Below, piece after piece: positions 34,982 to 44,700 of a DNA stretch of 64,000 bases. This stretch comes from Perkinsus olseni (taxonomy: Eukaryota; Perkinsozoa; Perkinsida; Perkinsidae), in the NCBI GenBank assembly GCA_013115135.1, contig JABANP010000063.1:1-64000 (forward strand). The letters are read 5' to 3'. A program made the translations under genes and the position numbers. The notes beneath the pieces are model-generated. The model was not told the origin of the DNA and ran no database searches. It worked only from the letters and a program-made list of their open reading frames with translations. Each line of letters begins with the position of its first letter. Positions within the stretch are counted from its first letter, which is position 1.

Positions 34982-36188
34982 CTAGATAATTCTAGTACGT
35001 CGACTAGCCTTACTAGGAGTACTTGAACAATCTGAGAGAATAGAAGTTTGCTGAGTCCTCTTCAAGCGTTGGGCCTTAGCGCGGGACTCCCGTTTCCGGA
35101 GAACGTGTGCCGGAAGTTTCTTCAGAGCTTCTTGCAGGTCGATACCATAGAGAGGTACTGTCTGCAACTCGTAGAACGGCACTGTCGAGTCATCTTCCGG
35201 CGAGTGATCACCTTCGAGCTCAGCCTGACTGCTCGAAGCCACCATAAAGTTAGGCGATGAAGTAGCAGAATTGGCGTCAACCTGAGAAATCCGCACTCGA
35301 GAAATTACACAACGGATTTCGATGACATCACAATACATACCACTCCTCGCCCGAATTCATCGAAAACAACGGTAATGACTAGCAATTACCTTGAAATTCA
35401 TGTGACGAAAAAACTCCTCGTCGACGTCGAAAGGTTTGAAGAGCACGAAACAAGATCGGCTGTGAGCTGAAAAAGAGGACAAATTACCGTCGAACAGGTG
35501 CAGCAAAAACTGATGGAAGGAAGTCCAACACGAAGATACGAGAGAAACTATTCTATACTATAGTAACCTGTGGTGAAAGCCCGTTACTATTTCGAAACTC
35601 CGTAACCTACGGTCAACTTTAGTGGCAAAAGTTACAGCATTCCCTTCCACTGGACTGGGCAAGTCACCTAGCTTCTCATCTAGGGCTTTCTTGATACTCA
35701 GCCAATCGACCTAAATGGTCGAAGCCGTCACCAGATAATGATGTGAAGCAGCTCATAAACAGCGAACAGGTGCCGTCCCGAGACCTACAGCTTTCGGGAT
35801 GTTGTCCACGGTGGCAACTACCCCACCATCGTGAACATGAACATTCTTCAGCTGGGTCGGTCTCGAGGGTATCTTAGCCGTTTCACCGCCGACACTCTCC
35901 ACAAGGGTTCGCTACAGTCCTAAGAGTGAAAGACAAAGGTTGTAGCCGACATGCCGATAGAGCAGACGCCGTACCTCTTCTCCCTCGGATCACCTGGAGA
36001 ATGACCCCTGACGACTCTTGCAGTCTTCAAACGCTTATCACTAGGCGCCGGGTTGGCCTGAAGTCGAGCATGCAGGAAATATCTGCTGATCTCTCGACTA
36101 CGTATTCCTCAGGGGGTCCTGGGAGCTCGGATTCGCTACCCACGCGAGGCCGTTTCCTTGTGGGAGATGAGTGAGAAGATGATGACAT
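34982..36188 (-). CDS. La-like RNA-binding protein, short divergent paralogue
   Basis: Starts at 36188 with MSSSSHSSPTRKRPRVGSES. Downstream exons match the plus-strand La-like gene block by block: VHVHDGGVVATVDNIPKAV, DWLSIKKALDEKLGD with NAVTFATKVD, SCFVLFKPFDVDEEFFRHM, and VPLYGIDLQEALKKLPAHVL followed by RKRESRAKAQRLKR. The La motif itself (the YYFSDDNL block of the other copy) was not found here. The gene stops at 34982..34984 shortly after the KR-rich block and has no DUF3223-like end. It is therefore a shorter, N- and C-terminally reduced paralogue. Whether it is functional is open; several frames must be spliced through introns of about 50-65 nt. Confidence 0.6.
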
Positions 36189-36385
36189 TGTAAGAAATGT
36201 TGTTCAACGATCAGAACGCATTATCCATATTGCGCTCCGCTCCGCTGGAAGGTAGCCGCGCTCGCCACAGTCATCGATTGCTCCACATGGCGTTGCGCTG
36301 TCGTGTGTCGAAATCGGACAACTATGCTGAGTTCTGATAGCAATAAGGTGCGTTGTTGTAGTTGACCGTCCCGTCCTGTTACGTT
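36189..36385. promoter_or_regulatory. Shared gap between divergent La-like paralogues
   Basis: Only 197 bp separate the two proposed ATGs, which face opposite directions. Any promoters must overlap or sit back to back. I see no clear TATA box. Confidence 0.5.
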
Positions 36386-38819
36386 ATGTCTACTACCGAG
36401 GCAGCTGCGACCAAGCGACCCCCGTCTGAGGAGCCTTCGGAGGCCACTTCGCCTAAGAAGCAGAAGACTACGACCACCGACCAAGCTACTACTGGTCCCG
36501 CTACTGCCGATGTACTATTCATGGCTTAATGAGTGAAAATGCAGCGTCGTCTTGTAGGGCTTAGTAGGTTCTATCGCGTTCACGTGTCACGTAGATTCCC
36601 CCATGGGTTTGGTCGGTTAGGGTTCGAGATTTGCGCGTTAGATGCGGCAGAAAGGATGTTGCCTTATGTCGGCAATTTTACTATAGGGACGTATTATGAC
36701 AAGTCGGAGCTGAGTAATTTTCATGCTGTGGTGCGTTTTTGTCGAGCGGGCGTTCCAGTTTCGATGTCTTGCCTCTCACAACGCTACCTTCGTTCAGGTA
36801 AAACGCCAGGTCGAGTATTACTTCTCCGATGATAACCTACGACACGACGCCTTCTTTCCATAGGAAGATCTCGGAGGACTCGGAGGTATCACCGTCATCA
36901 ATCTGCGAATTGTCGGATCGTCTCACGGTTTTATTGGTTTCAGGGTTGGCTTCCAGCTGATCTTGTTCTCTCATGTAACAAGATGAAGCAGATGCATTGC
37001 ACTGCTGAGAACGTCGAGCAGGCTCTGTCGGAGGGTTCCAACCTCGAGCTCAAGAAAGAGAATGACAAATTGTAATACATCTACCACTGGCTTGACCTGC
37101 TCTCTTCGACCCTGTACTTCGGTTCTCGCTCTTTTGGAGAATCTCTGTCGATGTAGGTTCATCCGCCGAACGACTCCTCTTCCGGCCCTGAGTGCTCCTA
37201 AGGGCAAGAAGGGCCAGGCAGGACGCTCTCAGCTCAAAGAATGTGACCGTTCACGATGGTGGTGTCGTTGTTGCGGTGAGGAATATCCCCGAGGAGGTAA
37301 CTCGTCGGCTTCGAGTAAGCATCGAGCTGCACATCTGGATAAGTGCAGGTCGAATGGCCCAACATCAAGAGAGCCTTGGAGGAAATTGTGAAGGAGAAGG
37401 CTAAGGATCCTGAGGGAAATGTGGTCACCTTCGCTACCACAGTTGACAGTAATAGTCACGGGGCATGTGGGCTAGGTGGGGTCTTAGTAACAACGGGGAT
37501 TTGACGAAGAGGGGAAGTTATCGGATATCTTTCTCAGAGAAGAAGCGATCTTGTTACGTCCTTTTCAAGCCTTTCGATGATGACGTTCAGTTCTTCACCG
37601 ACCTCAAGTTCAAGGTGGGCACTTTGATACTCCGCCACAGACCGTTCACTCAATGTCGTCGCAGGTTACTCCCTTCGCTGATAAGGCTGCCGAGGTGGCC
37701 TCTGCTAAGGCCGAAGGTGAGAAGGCTGAAGAGAAAAAGGAGGAGTCGGCCGCCCCTGCTGAAGAGGCTCCTAAGGAGTTCGAGCTCAAGACTGGCCCAG
37801 TATACGGCATCGAGCTGAAGGACGCCCTGAAGCGTCTCCCAGCTCATGTTCTCCGAAAGAGGGAGTCCCGAGCTAAGGTAGAGCGGTTGAAGCGCAACGT
37901 TTCTTCGCCCGCCCTTGACTCGGCCGTGCTCCCGTCGAACGCGCGATCGCTCCCCTCTTCTCCTAGTAGTAGTTGCTACTTCTATGAGGGCCTCACATTA
38001 GATGGGCAGCTCGAGGAGGCGATGAAGTGTAAAGTGAAGGGAAGCACACGACGATATCTGTCCTGATGATGGTATTGGTCGAGAGTTCTGTTACATACTC
38101 TCTGGTCGTGCCGCCACTGGACAGGTCATCGTAAGTGCTACTTTTTCCTTCGTTGTTTGTTTTCAAGATTGTTTATTATTGTTACTGTTTGTCTTCTTGA
38201 CTGTTGTTGCTATACTATTGCGAATTAACTTCGTGTACATTTGTGATAATTATTCGCCGTACGTTGAGTAATCACCTCTGCTGCTTTGGCTAGGACCGTG
38301 CGCGATCCCGCAACAAGCCTATCATGCTTGGCACTCAGCGTTATAACAACGTCCAGACCGCGAATAACCGCGTGAGGGATGTGCTCAGGAGCCGCAAGGC
38401 TGGCCAGGAGCTCAAGCAGGTGACTACGCCATCCTTTTATAGGAGGCAGTGTGGCCAGGAGGGGATGGTGATTCGTTAGGGTACTCCTGATTACGAGCTC
38501 GTGGAAGCCGTTCTCAAGTTCCACCCCTCGGCTGAGCGGAAGCTTGCTGGTATGACGGGCATCAAGGTCGACGTCAGCCCCTATGGAGGTAAGAAGACAT
38601 TCACGTCGCGTAAATTTTTGGTCATCTGTGGTTCCTGGTTGCGAAATTTTGAGCCTGCGATTTTAGATACTCATTGCTTCTACGTTATGAGGAGAGAATG
38701 GCGAGTCCGAGGACATCTCCGTGGTCAAGTGTTTCAATAACATGCAGCAGAATCCTCCTTACATCAATGAGGAAGACTCCGAGAAAAAGGAGGCTGCTCC
38801 TGCCGAGAAGTCCTCGTAG
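36386..38819 (+). CDS. La-like RNA-binding protein with DUF3223/DCL-like C-terminus
   Basis: La proteins bind 3' oligo-U of new RNA polymerase III transcripts. Starts MSTTEAAATKRPPSEEPSEA (36386). Exon 2 carries the La motif VKRQVEYYFSDDNLRHDAF, then KISEDSEG, LPADLVLSCNKMKQM and AENVEQALSEGSNLELKKEN. An RRM follows: NVTVHDGGVVVAVRNIPEEV and SCYVLFKPFDDDVQFF. Next comes GPVYGIELKDALKRLPAHVL with RKRESRAKVERLKR. The C-terminal exons read NKPIMLGTQRYNNVQTANNR, LVEAVLKFHPSAERKLAGMT and GESEDISVVKCFNN, which resembles DUF3223 (DCL family). It ends EKSS (stop at 38817..38819). Frame breaks occur at 36855..36857 and near 38040. Confidence 0.7.
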
Positions 38820-39043
38820 GAAGTTATGCTGATTGAGCGGATAGTGTTACCGGTATCGGTTTACCTGAATGATTTACCCATCCTCTTTACCAAGTAATTC
38901 CGGTTACTCGTCGAGTCTCTTGTCTCCAAGGGTGTTGGTTACTCTTCTATACGTACTTCTCTGTCTAACGCAGGCTTTGGTTTGGTCACATTCATGTGGG
39001 GATTGGGGATTGTCATTGTCCAGACAAGTGGTACATTGTTTCA

Positions 39044-40197
39044 ATGAAACTCCAATCCTACAATCCTCACTTGAAAACACAGGGCGCTATCACGACTCTC
39101 CAGCAGATGTCGAGAACGCCGATAACAGGACAGCTGCTGGTCAAGGGAGGCATGGCTGCTGTGGTTGGTAGGGAAGGGGACTCCTGCGGGTTTCGACAGC
39201 TTTACGCCGCGAAATCGTATTGTCTTTTCCTGTTCGACGATAGTAGACGCAATCCATCACGAGATGTGTGCTTGGAGCACTTAAGAGTGGGAGGTCGTCG
39301 GATGTTACTTGACATCATTAGGTGCCGTGCTTGGTATAATCATCTCACTGGTGGTCAATTGTACCCTGGTAGAGATCTCAATGTCGGCATTCTTCGCCCT
39401 CTATTTCGGACTACTTTTCATATCCGTGGGATGCGTTATACTATGGCGTATATCCACTCAAGCTCAGATGGTAATAAGACGCAGGGCCGCTATCACTCAC
39501 CCTCGAGAGCATGAACCGTCTAATAGCCCTCCTGAGGCGTTCGGAGTGAGCAGCTCCTCAACTTTGGCCCTCGGAGATTTCCTGACCGCTGTACGCAATG
39601 ATTGCGCGTATCGCTCGATCACGTTTGATAGCGGGGACCTTCGTCTCTTAGCAAAGTTTGCATGTGATGGTGTGTATACTGGAGTGTACTTTCCATGCCC
39701 TTTTCGTAGGTGAGCACTGCCGAAGAGACTGCAAGGAAGAAGCAGCTACAGCTCTTCGCCTCCCTCATAGTTGTCAGCGGCTTCTTGTGCTTCATTCTCG
39801 AGAAGAACTGGTTTGTCGGAATGTCGCCAGTTTTGAAGATTCCTCTGTGAGTGGCCTCCGTACACTCAGGATGCCGTTCGGCTGTATGAAGCCATATGAC
39901 CATGTCAACGTGGGCTATCTCAGATACTCCATTCTTGGTGTGTCGGTATCCTTCGCTCTCACTTTTTCTGTCGTGGACATGATCAATTACCTATTGGGAT
40001 TCTTACAAGTTGTCGTGGCACGACCGTTGGTGGAGAGCACCAGCCAGGTCTATTTGGTAAGGTGTGATTTCAACTGAATAGGATTTTGTGGTGCATCACA
40101 GGTTCTCTTCGTTGCTCTGTTAATGGGGGGCACTTTCGGCTTCATATTCGGGGTCATGGATGTTGAGGACGAAGTTCAGTATCAGGTAGAGGCGTAG
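39044..40197 (+). CDS. Multi-pass membrane protein, unknown family
   Basis: Exon 1 starts MKLQSYNPHLKTQGAITTLQ (39044). A phase-1 intron (GTAGGG to CATTAG) joins to GAVLGIIISLVVNCTLVEIS and SAFFALYFGLLFISVGCVIL (two membrane spans). Then come EETARKKQLQLFASLIVVSG with FLCFILEKNW (span 3), ILGVSVSFALTFSVVDMINY with LLGFLQVVVA (span 4), and a last exon VLFVALLMGGTFGFIFGVMD ending VEDEVQYQVEA (span 5, stop at 40195..40197). The GVMDVED tail after the last span looks like a family signature, but I do not recognise the family. Earlier exons near 38870..38990 (TLLYVLLCLTQALVW) may belong to a leader but were not joined. Confidence 0.65.
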
Positions 40198-41002
40198 TCA
40201 TCGTCCGACGTCGGCAGCTTTTGTGATACGTGATGTCAAGGTTCGTCTGGCTCTGCTACGTGAAGAGCATTATTGCTATCCGATTGGCGCACTTTTGGGG
40301 GCAGTTGGCGGTTTCGGGAATGAGTAAGATGGTGGTGTGGCTCGATTGCCGTCTTGGGTCAGTGGCGAGCTTGACTGAAGTACGCGGCCATACGAACGAG
40401 CCAATATTCCCAAACGCTATAGCTACCACAGTTTCCCTCGATAGTGCACTGCGTAGAAGATCCTGATCGATACCGTAACCGTCTGATACGTCCTGATCTT
40501 TCTGTAGCATATTGAGGGTAAGGGTGTTACTGCGAGTCGATGAGTTTTCACGTTGATGGAAAGCCAACTACTACACAGCACACAGGATTCGCCGCGTACT
40601 AAAATTATCTAGCTGTCCTTATCGTCGTCCCGGCTGGGTTGACATGGCTTCGGTTCCTAGTAGCTCTCGCACTAGCGCAGTAGCCAGCTCCGTAGCTCTG
40701 TCTTTGCATCACTCTAAGTTAGCGTGCATTGTGTCCTGCAGGGAGTGATGCATTGATGACGTCACTATCATGCGAAGGTACCTACGCCAGCAAAGTGACG
40801 AATACACCGCCCTGCAAAACACGGAGTTCGACGATGACATATAAGACGGTGGACGAGTGCAAGAGCCCGATCATCGTCACATCGTAGTGGTAGTACTATA
40901 GTTGACATGTGTATGGTAGTGATTGTCTATGAGTTGCTCGAGCCTTGAGTTATCGTCCCTTATCCCGCTGCTCTCTTCCATTGCGACTAGGCCCTCTATT
41001 GC
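40198..41002. other. Intergenic, nothing recognised
   Basis: About 800 bp between two plus-strand genes. It presumably includes the promoter of the first glutamate 5-kinase gene. No conserved frame on either strand. Confidence 0.5.
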
Positions 41003-42551
41003 ATGCGACCGACTGCGACGGTCCGAGCGACTACTCCCAATAGTATTTCATTCGCTCCGTTGATAATGTCTAACCCTCCCACATCCTGTATAGCCGACAA
41101 GCAGTTGGGGGCTGACATGGACGAGTACAAGCTTGTTGTCATAAAGGTCGGTACCTCCACTCTAATGAAGCCCTGCCAGACCGTGGACATGGCCAATATG
41201 GGTGGCCTCGTAGACCTGGTTGCGAGTATACAAAACATCCCTCATCATAATCACAGAGTCATTATCGTAACATCTGCAGCCGTAGGCTTCGGATGCCTCA
41301 AGCTTGATCTCCCGGCTCGTCCTGATGCTGACGATTTGTCGCTCAAACAAGCCGCAGCGGCGGTTGGGCAATCGTATCTTATAAGACTCTATGAGGACTT
41401 CTTCAGCGTCCATAATCTTCGCTGTGCGCAAATGCTGCTTTCAAGGCCCGACTTCGCGGCCAAGGACCGATATCGGAATTTCCGAAACGCGATTTTCCGC
41501 CTACTCGATCTCGGAGTAGTACCCATCATCAACGAGAACGATTGTATCTGCGTGGACGAACTTCGCTTTGGGGAGAATGACACTCTATCGGCACTAGTTG
41601 CCGTTAGCTGCAATGCGGATAAGCTCTTCCTGTTGACCGATGTGGACTGCCTGTTTGATAAGAACCCTCATGAGTTCCCTGATGCCAAAGCCGATCAGGG
41701 AGCTCAGTAGTATTGAGCTGGCTAAGCTGGATGTGGATGTTGCTGGGGATAGCCAATGGGGTAATAAGTCTGAGCGCCCTGTTTCCGAACCAAGAACGCC
41801 TCGGACCTGTTCAGAGGATGCTCCCCTGACAGTTCGCATCCCAATGTCAGGATCGGGAGGAATGGAGACGAAATTGATGGCAGCACGTACTGCGGTATCC
41901 GCGGGTATCGAATGCATTTTGACTCACGGGGCCAAACCTGAAAAGGTAGTCGAAGCGGAGTTACTGATGGTTAGCCTCTCCTTAGGTTCTCGAGTATCTG
42001 ACCGACTCTGCGGCGGACTCGCTGATGACTATATTCAGAGTGTCCCCTGACAGCATGAGATTTGGAGTGTCGGAGATGACTTGGCGGCGAAGGTGGATTT
42101 TGGCGCTCCCGCTCAAGGGCACAGTGACGCTCACCGCAGTGGGTGCTAATTCGATAAGAAATAAACGCCCCCTGCTGGCGACTGGTAGTGAGACAGGCGG
42201 TTCGTGCGGAACTATGAGACTGGTCTGTCGGGCGTAGGTATTTGTGCCGTGTCGGGCGTGTTCCACCGTGACGAGGGAGTGTCCCTCCTTGATGAGGAAA
42301 CTGGCGAGGAAATAGCGCGCGCCCTGATGAATATGAAGAGTGTCGAGATTGAGAAGGTGAAGGGGTATTCAGCGAACAAGTAGGGCATTTGCGGCGTGAA
42401 ATCCTGAGACGGTTGTCCGCTAGGTTCCAGAAAATACTAGGTTATCCTGTCGCTTCCGAAGTGGCCTTTCCGAGAGAATATCATATTAACGACCGGGGCC
42501 CTAGCAGCGCTGGACAGTGACCAGGATGAGGATGAAGATGACGATGATTGA
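41003..42551 (+). CDS. Glutamate 5-kinase, tandem copy 1 (frame broken)
   Basis: Catalyses the ATP-dependent first step of proline synthesis from glutamate. Starts MRPTATVRATTPNSISF. Kinase signatures: LVVIKVGTSTLMKP, VIIVTSAAVGFGCLKLDL, LKQAAAAVGQSYLIRLYEDF, VVPIINENDCICVDELRFGE with NDTLSALVAVSCNADKLFLL, TDVDCLFDKNPHEFPDA, and (after an intron at 41761) WGSGGMETKLMAARTAVSAG. The PUA domain follows: MTWRRRWILALPLKGTVTLT and SGVFHRDEGVSLLDEETGEE. The tail reads ENIILTTGALAALDS and ends in an acidic run (stop at 42549..42551). Compared with copy 2 there is an extra base at 41687..41689 and another at 42470..42471. No gamma-glutamyl phosphate reductase domain is fused. Confidence 0.85.
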
Positions 42552-42860
42552 CCACACGTTGGGAAGTCATGATTGTTCAATATCGAAATTAGAGTCGGTA
42601 CGGTTCTCTTCTTGGTCAGACCTCAGTAGGTTACTGGGAGGCCGTGACCAACATTATTTGTTACGTAGTGATAGCGTTCGTGATTACCCGTACATGGAAC
42701 CCCGTTTCGAAGCCCTTGCGTCTTGCGTTGCGACAGTGGTTGCTCTATGGCTAATCGGGCATGCGCCAGTCACTACGGATGGCTAGTACGTCTCTTCTGT
42801 GTAGGAGTTATTGAGGGGTGAAGCCCAGTTTGTCTCGGTGAACCATGTCCGGCACTGGTC
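42552..42860. other. Spacer between the glutamate 5-kinase copies
   Basis: About 300 bp with no conserved coding signal; it is the likely promoter of copy 2. Confidence 0.6.
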
Positions 42861-44339
42861 ATGAACACGGGGTCACATCATAACCATCATGGTGAGGAAG
42901 AAGAGAAGAGACACTTGATCGTGCTGAAAGTCGGCACTTCGACTCTGATGAAGCCCTGCCACACGGTTAATATGGCCAATATGGGCGGCCTAGTAGATCT
43001 AGTAGCCAGTATCAGGAGACTGCCTGGTTATCAAGTCATCATAGTCACGTCCGCTGCAGTCGGGTTTGGTTGTCTGAAGTTGAACTTGGAGAACCGTCCC
43101 ACATCTGATCAGCTCTCGTTGAAGCAGGCCGTGGCAGCTGCTGGTCAGTCTCATCTGATACGACTCTACGAGGACCTCTTCAATGCCTACAATCTAAAGG
43201 TCGCGCAAATCTTGCTGTCGAGGTCCGACTTCTCCGCGAAAGACCGCTTCAGAAACTTCCGAAATGCGACCAACGAGCTCCTTAAGATGGGGGTCATTCC
43301 GATAATAAACGAGAACGATTGCATCTGCGTGGACGAGCTTCGATTCGGCGACAACGACACTCTCTCGGCACTAGTTGCCGTTAGCTGCAATGCGGATAAG
43401 CTCTTCCTACTGACCGATGTTGACTGCCTGTTTGATAAGAACCCTCATGAGTTCCCCGACGCCAAGCCGATAAGGGAGCTCAGTAGTATTGAACTGGCTA
43501 AGCTGGATGTGGATGTTGCCGGGGATAGCGAATGGGGTAGTGGGGAGGGCATCTCAGACAACCGCTCTCTTTTCTTGTCATCAATGCGTGCTCCTTCTCA
43601 GGGACTGGCGGTATGGCCACCAAACTAGTAGCGGCTAGGACAGCAGTCGCCGCTGGAATAGAGTGTATTCTCACGCATGGCGCGAAGCCCGACAAGGTAG
43701 TATGCCGCTTATCCCCGTAGTACGGCGGCTATGAGTGACTATCCTCAGGTATTGAGATATCTGCGGGACGGATCAGAGAATGAGCTGATGACGGTCTTCA
43801 GAGTGGCCCCAGATGATATGCAGTTTGCCGTATCCAAGATGACGTGGAGGCGACGCTGGATGCTGGCCCTACAGACTAGGGGACTATCAAACTCGACTCG
43901 GGGGCTGCTGATGCGATAAGGAAGAAGAAAAGCCTCTTCGCGGCCGGTAGAGACGTAGTGGCAGGGCGGTTCCCGGCTAATTGTGTTTTTAGGCATCACG
44001 GAGGTTACGGGAAGCTTTCACCGAGATGACTGTGTATCCCTGGTAGACGCCGAGACCGGCGAGGAAATAGCGCGCGCTCTGGTCAATCTTCGAGATTTCG
44101 AAGTCAAGAAAATCATGGGCCATCGATCTTCCGAGTGAGAACGTTAGCAGTCTTCTCGCCAACTGTCAGCTTCGTGATAACGCAGGTACAGAGAAGTCTT
44201 AGGCTGCGTTGTTGCTCCAGAAGTTGCGTACCGCGAAAATATTATTCTCACCACAGGAGCTCTCGCAGTTCTTGACAGCGAGCCGGAAGATTCCGACCAA
44301 CCGTCCACTCCGGAAGAATCTTCCCCGAAACAGCGCTGA
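42861..44339 (+). CDS. Glutamate 5-kinase, tandem copy 2 (frame broken in PUA)
   Basis: Starts MNTGSHHNHHGEEEEKRHLI. Blocks match copy 1: IVLKVGTSTLMKPCHTVNMA, VIIVTSAAVGFGCLKLNL, LKQAVAAAGQSHLIRLYEDL, VIPIINENDCICVDELRFGD, the TDVDCLF motif, and after an intron at 43537 the WGTGGMATKLVAARTAVAAG block. The PUA domain is MTWRRRWMLALQTRG, which then needs one more G in the run at 43877..43881 to continue TIKLDSGAADAIRKKKSLFA. The end is VAPEVAYRENIILTTGALAV and SSPKQR (stop at 44337..44339). An intron lies near 44136. The N-terminus differs from copy 1, and most of the kinase domain is only moderately similar, apart from one nearly identical block. Confidence 0.85.
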
Positions 44340-44700
44340 GGCTCTCCTACACGGCACGTTCCTAGCTGCTAGGCTGTTCAGTTGATTTCACATAATCGGA
44401 TACATTCTGTCCGTCTCTGAGTAATGGTATCCTGCGGTCGCGTTACGAGTCGTAAGGGCTTGGAAGAATCTCCAGCATGGAACGTATGCTCGATATCCCG
44501 CCCCGCGATGAAGGACTGCCATAGGGTGGAAGGGGCTTGCTATTTCTGTTCGTGGAAGTCTGTCCGAGCGGCAGCACTGGCGCTTTCGTTCGGCGACTAC
44601 TCTCCCTAGTCGCAGTGTGTGTTGTCACTAGAGACGAGTGGCGCCGTCTCATCCGTAGCGACTATTGCCGGTTACTTGCCGTTCTCATCGCCCTCTCCGC
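44340..44700. other. Intergenic upstream of PMS2
   Basis: A gap of about 360 bp with no recognised coding signal. Confidence 0.5.

Noticed and set aside
35926..36174. Plus-strand open frame upstream of the La-like gene
   Set aside because: It is the antisense of the first exons of the minus-strand La-like paralogue, whose N-terminal Lys/Arg-rich start is better supported.
41640..42050. Frame reading through the intron of glutamate 5-kinase copy 1
   Set aside because: Comparison with copy 2 shows a GT-AG intron from 41761 to the CAG before GATCGGGAGG. Splicing restores the universal GSGGM motif, so the read-through frame is accidental.
41003..42551. Calling glutamate 5-kinase copy 1 a pseudogene
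   Set aside because: It has two frame breaks, but copy 2 and clearly essential single-copy genes (PEP carboxykinase, PMS2) have them too, so the breaks do not single this copy out as dead.
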